A stretch of DNA of 64,000 nt from Pedobacter endophyticus. Its GTDB lineage: Bacteria > Bacteroidota > Bacteroidia > Sphingobacteriales > Sphingobacteriaceae. Shown here one piece after another: positions 44,431 through 52,404 of the stretch (the first letter of the stretch is position 1; each line of letters begins with the position of its first letter). Below the pieces are notes generated by a model. The model saw nothing but the letters and a program-made list of their open reading frames with translations. It did no database searches and was not told the DNA's origin. Made by a program: the position numbers and the translations under genes. Location: assembly GCF_015679185.1 (NCBI RefSeq), contig NZ_CP064939.1, positions 3,720,001 through 3,784,000 on the forward strand, written 5' to 3'.

Positions 44431-45159
44431 ATGCCGATATTTAGATTATATAAACTTTATCTTTCTCCCGAGAAAGAGTTCGTTAAAAAGCTGCGGAATA
44501 TTTTAGGCTTTGTTCCAGGTAATGTAACGCTGTACCGAATGGCGTTCAGGCATCGATCTGTTGCAAAAGTGCTGAAAAATGGAAGCAGAAGTAGCAACGA
44601 GCGTTTAGAGTTTTTAGGTGATGCCGTACTGGGTTCTGTTATAGCCGAACTATTATTTAAGCACTATCCTTACAAAGAAGAGGGGTTTTTGACCGAAATG
44701 CGCTCAAAAATCGTTAATCGGGCAAACCTAAACCAGCTTGCAAAAAAAATTGGCTTCGATAAACTGATTCAGTTTGATCAGCGCTCTGTTAGCATCCAAA
44801 CGAAACACAACTCCATGCTCGGCGATGCCTTTGAAGCTATCATCGGAGCCATTTATATGGATAAAGGCTATAATTTCACCAAAGAATTTCTGCTTAGGAG
44901 GATTGTAAAGCCGCACATTGATATCCATACACTCGAACTTACCGAAACTAACTTTAAAAGTAAACTCATTGAATGGTGTCAGCGCCATGGCAAAGATGTA
45001 ATGTTCGAATTGGTTGAAAATGGCGAAGGCGAAAGCGCCAAGCTGTTTACCATCAGTGCAATTGTAGACGGCGAAAAACAAGGTACCGGAAGAGATTATA
45101 ATAAGAAAAATGCCGAAAAACTAGCCGCCGAAAAAGCTTGCGAAACACTGGCGATCTAG
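44431..45159 (+). CDS. rnc: Ribonuclease III
   Basis: RNase III cleaves double-stranded RNA and processes rRNA precursors. The 242-residue protein has the signature NERLEFLGDAVLG with the catalytic carboxylates near residues 54-66, the second site in HNSMLGDAFEAIIGAIYMDKG, and a dsRNA-binding domain (about 170-240). The acpP-fabF-rnc order is conserved in many bacteria. A low-complexity spacer of about 190 bp follows. Confidence 0.96.
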   Translation: MPIFRLYKLYLSPEKEFVKKLRNILGFVPGNVTLYRMAFRHRSVAKVLKNGSRSSNERLEFLGDAVLGSVIAELLFKHYPYKEEGFLTEMRSKIVNRANLNQLAKKIGFDKLIQFDQRSVSIQTKHNSMLGDAFEAIIGAIYMDKGYNFTKEFLLRRIVKPHIDIHTLELTETNFKSKLIEWCQRHGKDVMFELVENGEGESAKLFTISAIVDGEKQGTGRDYNKKNAEKLAAEKACETLAI

Positions 45160-45349
45160 TCTTATTGGTTCATTAGCTCATTGGTTTATTAGTTCAACAA
45201 TCATTGTCGAATCGGTTAAATGGCTTACGGTTGATAAGTAAATCTCCATTTAGACCAAAGAACAACGATCGGACAATACGCTATGGATAGAGACTATGGA
45301 CTCGGGACTAAAGACTCAAAACTCCCAACCCCCAACTCAAAACTCCAGC

Positions 45350-46060
45350 TTACTTCCCCTTGCCAAGTGTATCGGTAAATTTCTTCGACGATTCTTTAAT
45401 GTACTTAATGTAATCGTAACTGTTCCAATATTGTGCTTTATCGTATTCTGGCCTGCAGTTGAGCATGTAGGTTTCCAAATCTTTACCTCTCAAATTGGTG
45501 TTGTTTTGAATAATAGTGCCATTAAAATATTGGTCGATTTGACTTTGCTTAATTTCGTTATCTGCGTATCGGCCAAACCGTCGGGCATTTTTAGGGTCTT
45601 TACCTACCAGGTTATACAAGGCATTGAGCGGACTAAAAACGGTTTGCAGGAACGATGATTTGCCGCCATTGTAAACCCCTTTGTTTTTAAATTCTTGCTT
45701 AATTTCGGCAAGGTCTTGCTTCTTCGTATTGCCACGAATTGTTACTTCATCCAACATGGTTGAGTTTCGCACTAAATAAATGATCAAATCCTGATTGCTC
45801 CGAACTACAATTTGTTGATCGAGCAGGTCACGCTTATTTACATATAAGGTATCGCCGATTTTGGCTTTTAGCTGAAACATTCCCAGGTCGTTGCTTCCTA
45901 CGCCGAGTTTGGTGCGCTGATTGGTAATTTCTGCTAACGCCACTCTAATGTTCGACCCTTTTTCTATAACAACCCCTCTTACAATAAAATCCTGTGCTTT
46001 TGCACCAGCGCAAGCCATTAGTGATATGATGAATAAGAAAATGAGCTTCGGATATTTCAT
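45350..46060 (-). CDS. CarboxypepD_reg-like secreted protein (paralogue B)
   Basis: A 236-residue exported protein (MKYPKLIFLFIISLMACAGAKAQ) with a carboxypeptidase-regulatory-like domain at about 25-110 (FIVRGVVIEKGSNIRVALAEI, LGMFQLKAKIGDTLYVNKRDLLDQQI, LDEVTIRG). The second half contains LYNLVGKDPKNARRFGRYADNEI and a repeated IKYIKESSKKFTDTL ending. It matches the gene directly upstream over its full length, and overlaps it by 4 bases. This is a tandem duplication. Role is unknown. Confidence 0.82.
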   Translation of the reverse strand: MKYPKLIFLFIISLMACAGAKAQDFIVRGVVIEKGSNIRVALAEITNQRTKLGVGSNDLGMFQLKAKIGDTLYVNKRDLLDQQIVVRSNQDLIIYLVRNSTMLDEVTIRGNTKKQDLAEIKQEFKNKGVYNGGKSSFLQTVFSPLNALYNLVGKDPKNARRFGRYADNEIKQSQIDQYFNGTIIQNNTNLRGKDLETYMLNCRPEYDKAQYWNSYDYIKYIKESSKKFTDTLGKGK

Positions 46061-46791
46061 TGCATTGTTGTTTTTTTGTGGTTCAGGGTATCTGTATACC
46101 TGCGGGCAGATTCCTTGATGTATTTAATCGCGTCGTAGTGGTTCCAATTGTTAGCCAAACTGGTTGGCGGATAATAGTCAAGCAAAAACTTATCCAAATC
46201 TTTTCCTTTCAGGTCGGTATTTTCAATCACCAAACTTTTGTTAAAGAAACGGTCTACTTCCATCAAAGTTAGCTCTTTTTTATAATAGCGTTTAAATCGG
46301 CGGGCCTGGGCGGGCGTTTTGCCAAAAAGCTCGTAAAAAAATGTCAATGGATGACCGCCAAAGGGAATTAGCGAGATAAGGGGCGGCTTGCCGGCATAAA
46401 AAGAGCCGTTCCGTTTGTAGTCGCGGTTAATTTCTGCCATTTCCTGTTGTTTCGAGTTGCCTTTAACAACAACCTCATCTAACATGGTAGTGCCCCTGGT
46501 TAAATATACCACCAAATCTGTATTGGTTTTGACTGCCACTTTTTTGTCGAGCAGGTCTTTTTTGGTTACCAGTAAAGTATCGCCCATTTCTACGCTGAGC
46601 TGAAACATGCCAATCTCGTTACTAACAGCGCCCGTTTTCGATCGCATATTCGAGATTTTTGCCATGGCAATTCGCACGTTCGATCCCTTTTCAATTACCA
46701 CACCTCTAATGATGAACGACTGGGCAAAAGCCTCGTTCGTAAACAAACCGCTTATCAGAAGCATCAAGAAAAGGAAAGGCCCGAGTTTCAT
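46057..46791 (-). CDS. CarboxypepD_reg-like secreted protein (paralogue A)
   Basis: Starting at the ATG at 46791 (MKLGPFLFLMLLISGLFTNEAFAQ) gives 244 residues with a signal peptide and the same domain plan as paralogue B: FIIRGVVIEKGSNVRIAMAKI, IGMFQLSVEMGDTLLVTKKDLL, LDEVVVKGNSKQQ, then LFGKTPAQARRFKRYYKKEL and IKYIKESARRYTDTL. The conserved second half suggests a specific partner rather than a generic linker. The two genes are coupled by an ATGA overlap. The TTG upstream (46800) is not favoured. Confidence 0.82.
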   Translation of the reverse strand: MKLGPFLFLMLLISGLFTNEAFAQSFIIRGVVIEKGSNVRIAMAKISNMRSKTGAVSNEIGMFQLSVEMGDTLLVTKKDLLDKKVAVKTNTDLVVYLTRGTTMLDEVVVKGNSKQQEMAEINRDYKRNGSFYAGKPPLISLIPFGGHPLTFFYELFGKTPAQARRFKRYYKKELTLMEVDRFFNKSLVIENTDLKGKDLDKFLLDYYPPTSLANNWNHYDAIKYIKESARRYTDTLNHKKTTMQ

Positions 46792-46855
46792 TTTATGCAA
46801 GGTTTTTTTGTAAAATTAACATTTGTTAACTTTATAAACTGTTAAAAGAACGTTA

Positions 46856-47593
46856 ATGTCCATCCGAAAATTTGCCGGCCTGCTGTATTTGATGTATTCA
46901 TCCATCGTGTTTTTCATCTTAATGAATGCGGTATGTCCTTTCGTTATTTTAACCACGGGTATATTTAATGAACGTGCGGGAAGACGGATTGCTTTTATGT
47001 TCTTGAAGTTTTGGGCCTACAGCTTCAGCTTGCTCACTTTTCTGTGGTTCAGGGCAAAAGGAAGCGAAAAAATAAATACATCGCGATCGTATATTTATGT
47101 AGGTAACCACACTTCTTTTCTCGATGCGGTGGCTATTGTAATTTGCATCCCCCAGGCCTTCAGTCCGCTGGGCAAGATTGAAATGTTAAAGGTTCCCGTT
47201 TTTGGCTGGATTTACAAGCGCCTCGTGGTCATGATCGATCGCAGCAGCCGCGAAAGCCGCGACCAATCGGTGGCCGAACTTAGAAATCACTTGAACAAAG
47301 GTGAGTCGATCTTAATATTTCCTGAAGGTACGATGAATAAAACAGACGACTTGCTGGCTCCTTTTTACGATGGCGCATTTCGCCTGGCTATTGAGACGCA
47401 AACACCAATAATGCCCTTCGCCATTTTGAACAGTAAAGCGCATTTGCCACGACGGAATCCACTTTTGTTAAAGCCCGGTTTAATTAAAACAGTATTTGGC
47501 GAAGCGGTGGAGGTTAAGGGAATGGCCGCGGAGGATTTGGACAAGTTGAAAGCGAAGACTTTTAATGCCATTTTGACCATGCTTAAAACATAG
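46856..47593 (+). CDS. Lysophospholipid acyltransferase (PlsC-like)
   Basis: The 245-residue membrane-associated protein has an N-terminal hydrophobic segment (about 10-60), the acyltransferase HX4D motif in GNHTSFLDAVAI, the FPEGTMN motif, and a PIMPFAILN segment. It should acylate 1-acyl-glycerol-3-phosphate to phosphatidate or a related lipid at the cytoplasmic membrane. It is a single gene, divergent from the CarboxypepD_reg pair. Confidence 0.9.
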   Translation: MSIRKFAGLLYLMYSSIVFFILMNAVCPFVILTTGIFNERAGRRIAFMFLKFWAYSFSLLTFLWFRAKGSEKINTSRSYIYVGNHTSFLDAVAIVICIPQAFSPLGKIEMLKVPVFGWIYKRLVVMIDRSSRESRDQSVAELRNHLNKGESILIFPEGTMNKTDDLLAPFYDGAFRLAIETQTPIMPFAILNSKAHLPRRNPLLLKPGLIKTVFGEAVEVKGMAAEDLDKLKAKTFNAILTMLKT

Positions 47594-47833
47594 CTCAGGG
47601 TAGTTTTTAAGTAGAAATGAATGCTCTGGTGCTGCCAGCCTGTGTGCAGTTATGCCCGCCCTGCAGGAAAAAGGCTTACCCAAAAAGCTTACTGCGTTGT
47701 AAAATAAACCTGATTGGAACGAGCACGCAGTAAAGTGTAAAGCGGGGCTGCAGGCCGCTAAGAGCTAGCCGCGTCCGTTTACTAAAAATTTTGATCGGGC
47801 AAGAAAGATTGGGACAATTGCCGATTTTGTTGC

Positions 47834-47864
47834 TTTATCGTTTCACGTTAAAAACCTATCTTTG
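47834..47864 (+). promoter_or_regulatory. Promoter of yicC with the -7 box next to the start codon
   Basis: TTTA at 47834-47837 and TATCTTTG at 47857-47864 are 19 bp apart. The ATG of yicC starts at 47868, only 4 bases after the -7 box, so the mRNA would begin at or very near the start codon. Confidence 0.55.
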
Positions 47865-47867
47865 CAC

Positions 47868-48743
47868 ATGATAAAATCCATGACAGGATACGGCTTAGCA
47901 ACAGCCGATTATGCAAATGCAAAGTATAGTGTCGAAATAAAATCGCTCAACAGTAAATTTCTTGAGCTCAATTTAAAATATCCCAAGGCTTTTTCTGATA
48001 AGGAACTTGTGCTGCGCAACATCTGCAGCAAAGATATTGAACGTGGAAAAGTAAGCCTCAGCATTAATGTAGAGCGCACCAATGGCGATGTTACAGGAGC
48101 GAGCATTAATACCGCCTTGCTCACACATTATTACAATCAATTAATTGCGGTAAACGAGCAATTGGGAGCCGAAAGTAGTAATCTTTTGCAAACAGCACTG
48201 ACTTTTCCTGAGGTAATTAGCTACAAGGAAGAAAGTGTGAGTGAGGATGAATGGAACCATTTATACCAGATTTTTACTGAAGCGCTGGCCAATTTTAACA
48301 AGTTTAGGGAAGATGAAGGATCTGTGTTAAAGGCCGACCTTGAACTCAGAATCAAGAATATCCTGTCTTATTTCGAATCAGTTGAAGCGCTGGAGCCGAA
48401 AAGGATTGCGCACATTCGGGATAAGTTTTCGCAGTTTTTAGAAGAGGCGGTTGGCAAGGTAAATGTGGATCAGAACCGCTTTGAGCAGGAACTGATCTAT
48501 TACATAGACAAAATTGATATTACGGAAGAAAAAACACGCCTGAAAAGTCATTGCAATTATTTTTTGCAAACGTTGGCAAGCAAAGAGGCCAATGGAAAGA
48601 AGATGGGCTTTATTTCTCAGGAAATTGGCCGTGAGATTAACACCATGGGGGCAAAGGCCAACGACGCACAAATGCAACAGTACGTTGTGGGAATGAAGGA
48701 AGAGTTAGAAAAAATTAAAGAACAGTTACTGAATGTGTTATAG
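47868..48743 (+). CDS. yicC: YicC family endoribonuclease-like protein
   Basis: The ATG at 47868 gives MIKSMTGYGLATADY, the usual YicC start, and 291 residues. Family parts are VEIKSLNSKFLELNLKYP near the N-terminus and a C-terminal domain with IDITEEKTRLKSHCNYFLQTL and GKKMGFISQEIGREINTMGAKANDA, which fits DUF1732. YicC-type proteins have been described as RNases in E. coli. The next gene, gmk, lies 69 bp downstream, a widely kept pairing. A TTG six bases earlier is also open but unlikely. Confidence 0.92.
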   Translation: MIKSMTGYGLATADYANAKYSVEIKSLNSKFLELNLKYPKAFSDKELVLRNICSKDIERGKVSLSINVERTNGDVTGASINTALLTHYYNQLIAVNEQLGAESSNLLQTALTFPEVISYKEESVSEDEWNHLYQIFTEALANFNKFREDEGSVLKADLELRIKNILSYFESVEALEPKRIAHIRDKFSQFLEEAVGKVNVDQNRFEQELIYYIDKIDITEEKTRLKSHCNYFLQTLASKEANGKKMGFISQEIGREINTMGAKANDAQMQQYVVGMKEELEKIKEQLLNVL

Positions 48744-48812
48744 AAAGCTTAAAGCTAAAAGTTCAAAGATTAAAGCTTTGGACTTAATGCGTTAAGCTTT
48801 AGTTTTAAAAAA

Positions 48813-49382
48813 ATGAAACAAGGCAAATTAATTATATTTTCTGCGCCATCAGGAGCTGGTAAAACCACCATCGTACATCATTTATTAAAGAAGTTTCCTG
48901 AACTGAGTTTTTCCATTTCGGCTACCACACGCGAGTTAAGGGGTAATGAGACACACGAAAACGATTATTACTTTATTACTAAAGAGGAGTTTTTGCACAA
49001 GGTGGCCCGTCAGGAGTTTGTTGAGTTTGAGGAGGTGTATAATGGTACTTTTTACGGCACGCTACGTTCGGAGATTGAACGCATTTGGAATGAGGGTAAG
49101 CACGTTATTTTTGATATTGATGTAGAGGGCGGTATTCGCCTGAAAAGGAAATATGAAGAGGATGCGTTGGCCATTTTTGTTCAGCCGCCATCGTTAGATG
49201 TTTTGAAAGAGCGGTTGAGCGGTCGCGGTACAGATAGCCCGGCGAAGTTGCAGGAGCGTTTTATCAAGGCGGAGAAAGAACTCACTTACGCCGATAAATT
49301 CGATGTAATTTTAAAGAACTACGATTTGACTACAGCTTGTGAAGAGGCGGAGCAGTTGGTGAGGGAGTTTTTGAAGAAATAG
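48813..49382 (+). CDS. gmk: Guanylate kinase
   Basis: The 189-residue enzyme phosphorylates GMP to GDP. It has a P-loop (SAPSGAGKTTI near residues 10-20), the GMP-binding SATTRELRGNETHENDYYFIT region, and the lid and LID-like VQPPSLDVLKERLSGRGTDSP segment. It follows yicC on the same strand. A low-complexity stretch rich in AAAGCTTAAAGC-type units separates the two. Confidence 0.96.
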   Translation: MKQGKLIIFSAPSGAGKTTIVHHLLKKFPELSFSISATTRELRGNETHENDYYFITKEEFLHKVARQEFVEFEEVYNGTFYGTLRSEIERIWNEGKHVIFDIDVEGGIRLKRKYEEDALAIFVQPPSLDVLKERLSGRGTDSPAKLQERFIKAEKELTYADKFDVILKNYDLTTACEEAEQLVREFLKK

Positions 49383-49416
49383 TTCCTTAAGAAAGTGGAA
49401 ATTGTTATATTTGAGT

Positions 49417-49620
49417 ATGACTGATATTCAACTGTATAGCCAGATTTCTTCATTGCCTTCAGATCTGAAGAAGCAGGTTTCTGACTTTGTTTCGTCGCTA
49501 AAGAAAAAATCAAAACGAAATGAAAAGCTGAAAGAGAGACAATTCGGTTATGCAAATGGTTTTTTTAAAATGTCTGCCGATTTTGATGAGCCATTGGAAG
49601 ATTTTAAAGATTATATGTAA
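49417..49620 (+). CDS. DUF2281-like small protein, possible orphan antitoxin
   Basis: The ATG at 49417 gives 67 residues: MTDIQLYSQISSLPSDLKKQ at the start and FGYANGFFKMSADFDEPLEDF at the end. This matches DUF2281, whose C-terminal motif is often seen in antitoxins paired with PIN-domain genes. No PIN gene follows; a terminator stands instead. It may be an orphan antitoxin or simply a stand-alone protein. A TATATTTG box ends 2 bases before the start codon, as for yicC. Confidence 0.78.
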   Translation: MTDIQLYSQISSLPSDLKKQVSDFVSSLKKKSKRNEKLKERQFGYANGFFKMSADFDEPLEDFKDYM

Positions 49621-49662
49621 CTTTTCCAATATTGTCAGATGAATCTGATAGCTGAATGGAAA

Positions 49663-49701
49663 GAAGTCAAGCTTTTAAAGCTTGACTTCTTGACTTTTTT
49701 T
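49663..49701 (+). terminator. Terminator after the DUF2281-like gene
   Basis: GAAGTCAAGCTTT (49663-49675) and AAAGCTTGACTTC (49677-49689) form a perfect 13-bp stem with one central base, and a T run follows at 49695-49701. Confidence 0.75.
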
Positions 49702-50089
49702 GTCATTGCCCCAAAGGGGTTACTTTGTAACGAGTATCAATCAGGTCCGTGTCCCTGAAAAAAATGATGACGTTTTAGATATTCTTTATGCATATAAGCA
49801 CGGACTATGAACGGTCGTCATCCTCAGCTTGGCTCGGGATCTATTTAGCATGAACGCTAAGCATGAAAGATGCCGAGCCCGAAGCTTCGGGACAGCAAGG
49901 ACGAAGCGGTTATGCGTGGTGGCTAAGCAAAATGCTAATGGATTTCTTGCGTATAAAACATAGCTGATTATGAGCGGATTACAACGGTGTCATTATAAGG
50001 TACGAAGCAATCCTATTCCAATAGACTTTAGTACGAAGATTGCTTCGTACCTCGCAATGACGGCGTTGATTTAAACTGAAAACTGAAAA
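49702..50089. repeat. Repeat-rich spacer with a hairpin element
   Basis: GGTACGAAGCAATC (49999-50012) is the exact reverse complement of 50038-50051, and the outer arms extend to 49989-50061 with three mismatches (GTCATT...AATGAC). This is a second member of the hairpin family at 37884. An AACTGAAAACTGAAAATTG run (from 50077) leads into the nadD start. No gene seen. Confidence 0.65.
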
Positions 50090-50662
50090 TTGAAAACTGG
50101 TCTTTTCTTTGGTTCTTATAACCCCATCCACACAGGGCATTTAATTATTGCCAACTACATGGCCAATCATACTGCGCTTAGCGAAGTTTGGCTGGTAGTT
50201 TCACCGCATAACCCTTTAAAGGAAAAAAGCGGATTGACAAACATGTACGACCGGTTGGAAATGGCAAAAATAGCAACGGAAAATGCTGAACATATCCGGG
50301 TGAGCGACATTGAGTTTGGCTTGCCGCAACCTTCCTACACCGTCGACACGTTAGCCTATCTGCATGAAAAGTATCCGGAACGAACGTTTGTTCTGATTAT
50401 GGGCGCCGATAACCTGGCATCGCTTAAGAAGTGGAAAAATTACGAGGTATTGCTCAAAAATTATGAGATTTACGTTTATCCACGTCCGGGAGCCAATGTG
50501 AGCGAGTGGGGAAACCATCCTGCAATTACTTTTACCCAAACACCGTTAATGGAAATCTCATCCACATTTATCCGAAAGGCAATTAAAGAAAAGAAAAACG
50601 TTCAGTTCTTCTTGCCCGATAAGGTGATCGATTTTATTGATGGCAAGGGAATGTACCGGTAG
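50090..50662 (+). CDS. nadD: Nicotinate-nucleotide adenylyltransferase
   Basis: The 190-residue enzyme makes deamido-NAD from nicotinate mononucleotide and ATP. The nucleotidyltransferase motifs are GLFFGSYNPIHTGHL at 4-18 (with HTGH) and EISSTFIRKAI near residue 160, with VDTLAYLHEKYPER and LIMGADNLASLKKW between. The start is TTG at 50090, chosen because the protein begins with the family sequence at once. That TTG lies at the end of an AACTGAAAACTG-type low-complexity run. No ATG is available in frame before residue 24. Confidence 0.93.
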   Translation: MKTGLFFGSYNPIHTGHLIIANYMANHTALSEVWLVVSPHNPLKEKSGLTNMYDRLEMAKIATENAEHIRVSDIEFGLPQPSYTVDTLAYLHEKYPERTFVLIMGADNLASLKKWKNYEVLLKNYEIYVYPRPGANVSEWGNHPAITFTQTPLMEISSTFIRKAIKEKKNVQFFLPDKVIDFIDGKGMYR

Positions 50663-50663
50663 T

Positions 50664-51110
50664 TTACTCCTCAAAATTATCGTAATAAGTAAAGTCCTTT
50701 GTAATCAATCCATTCTCGATCGTAAATATCGTGCAAATGGGCAATTCAAATTTAGAACCGTCCGGAGCTGTACCTGTAGATACAAATTCAACGATGATGT
50801 GTTTGTCTCCTGAAGGGTAAACCTGAAGTACTTCATCCCGAACATCGGCGAAAGTAGTACCCAATTCGCTATATTTTTTAACAATTTGATCTCTCGTCTG
50901 TTTAAAAGTTCCCTGTCCTAACGAGGGATCTTTAAATTCAGCCGTATCAGTATACATAGCAGCCATTTTGGGCCAGTTGTGCTGATTAAAATGTTCAAAA
51001 TATTGTTTAATCAAAGCTTCATTGTTGGTAGTATTCATTTGTTGCTTTTTAGTGTCTTTACAGCTAACTAAAACACTGATGGCGAAAAGAGACAGAATTA
51101 ATTTTTTCAT
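50664..51110 (-). CDS. SnoaL/NTF2-like lipoprotein
   Basis: The 148-residue protein has a lipoprotein signal with the Cys in LFAISVLVSCKD at residue 17, then an NTF2-like alpha+beta barrel (ALIKQYFEHFNQHNWPKMAAMYTDTAEFKDPS, TIFTIENGLITKDFTYYDNF). The family binds small molecules or catalyses isomerisations, and no activity can be assigned. It is convergent with nadD, with one base between the stops. Confidence 0.85.
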   Translation of the reverse strand: MKKLILSLFAISVLVSCKDTKKQQMNTTNNEALIKQYFEHFNQHNWPKMAAMYTDTAEFKDPSLGQGTFKQTRDQIVKKYSELGTTFADVRDEVLQVYPSGDKHIIVEFVSTGTAPDGSKFELPICTIFTIENGLITKDFTYYDNFEE

Positions 51111-51234
51111 TGACTGTAAAGGGTTAACGATTAAATTTTTGTATTATTTAGATTGGATAATCCCAATATAGGAAGAAATTCAATTTTCACCAACCAACTA
51201 TTATCAGCTACCAGCTAGCAATTAGCAACGAAGC

Positions 51235-51410
51235 AATTACAATGAGCAATACCGAACCGTCATCGCATGAATCTAGCGTCAATACAAGGTATTCATCGGA
51301 TGATTAATTAACGAATGAACCAATGAATTAATTAACCAATTACAATGAGCAATACCGAACAGTCATCGGTTGAATTTAGCGTCAATGCAAAGTATTCATC
51401 CGATGACTAA
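51235..51410. repeat. Two direct copies of a 73-bp unit, 103 bp apart
   Basis: AATTACAATGAGCAATACCGAAC...TAGCGTCAAT...GTATTCATC-GATGA occurs at 51235-51307 and 51338-51410 with a few changes. The sequence between copies is built of AACCAATGAA-type runs. No gene is seen in 51111-51432. Confidence 0.7.
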
Positions 51411-51432
51411 TGAACCGATGAACCAATTTTAC

Positions 51433-52134
51433 TTAATACATCAAAAATATAGTCGGCTTTTTATGAAGATCAATTTCTTCTTTCCGCCAGTTGTACACAC
51501 TTTGCGTTTTGATAAATTCATCTTCGGCGGTGAGATTGCAGGCCACACAAATTTGCGTGTTGGGCTTGCAGCTTTTCAATACTTCTTCAAACAGCTGGTT
51601 ATTTCTAAAAGGCGTTTCAATAAAAATCTGTGTTTGTTTATATCTGCTTGCAGATAAATCCAAATCCTTGATCCGTTTGGCTCTTTGTTCTTTATCTATC
51701 GGTAAATAACCCCAAAAAGCGAAGCTTTGGCCATTAAACCCTGAAGCCATTAAAGCGAGCAAAATTGAGCTCGGTCCTACCAACGGAACTACTTTAATTC
51801 CTCGTTTGTGCGCCTCGGCTACAATATCTGCACCTGGATCGGCAATGCCCGGGCAGCCCGCCTCACTCATTAAGCCCACATCCTTGCCCGCCTTTAACTC
51901 ATTAAAAAACTGACCGAGATCATTTCGGTTATGTTTTCCGTAATCGTGAACGATCAAATCTTTTTGAGGGGTTTGTAAACCAGCTTCTTTTAGAAACCGA
52001 CGTGCGGTTTTACTATTTTCAACAATGTAAGTATCTATCTGGTTAATGGTATCTACCAAATAGGGGGTAAAGGTTTTATGAGCTGCCTCTTCTGCCAGAG
52101 GTACAGGGATTAGATATAAGGTGCCATTTTGCAT
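51433..52134 (-). CDS. SAM-dependent methyltransferase, RsmI-like
   Basis: The ATG at 52134 (MQNGTLYLIPVPLAEEAAHKTF) gives 233 residues. The fold is the tetrapyrrole methylase type of RsmI, which methylates 16S rRNA C1402: GLMSEAGCPGIADPGADIVAEAHKRGIKVVPLVGPSSILLALMASGFNGQ near residues 90-145. It is shorter than E. coli RsmI (about 286) and may be a paralogue with another RNA target. The frame opens at 52149, but the ATG at 52134 gives the family start. Confidence 0.87.
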   Translation of the reverse strand: MQNGTLYLIPVPLAEEAAHKTFTPYLVDTINQIDTYIVENSKTARRFLKEAGLQTPQKDLIVHDYGKHNRNDLGQFFNELKAGKDVGLMSEAGCPGIADPGADIVAEAHKRGIKVVPLVGPSSILLALMASGFNGQSFAFWGYLPIDKEQRAKRIKDLDLSASRYKQTQIFIETPFRNNQLFEEVLKSCKPNTQICVACNLTAEDEFIKTQSVYNWRKEEIDLHKKPTIFLMY

Positions 52135-52404
52135 GATGCAAAAATACAATTATAGAATTAAGTTTTAGAATTTATAGAAAAGCAGAACATACTTTTTAAA
52201 AAATTTAATTGTAGCAAATTTTATTGGCGAATGACTTGTTTTCTGCACAATTATACTTTGCTTAAACCGTTATAAAAGAGTGAAATATGCCCCGGCTGGC
52301 GAGATCTGGCACAAAACGAAAAACTATGCATGCATATTAAACCTTTAATGCTGTTTGGCGCTCTAATTGATACACACAAGTTAGGTTATTAAATAAACAC
52401 ACAA

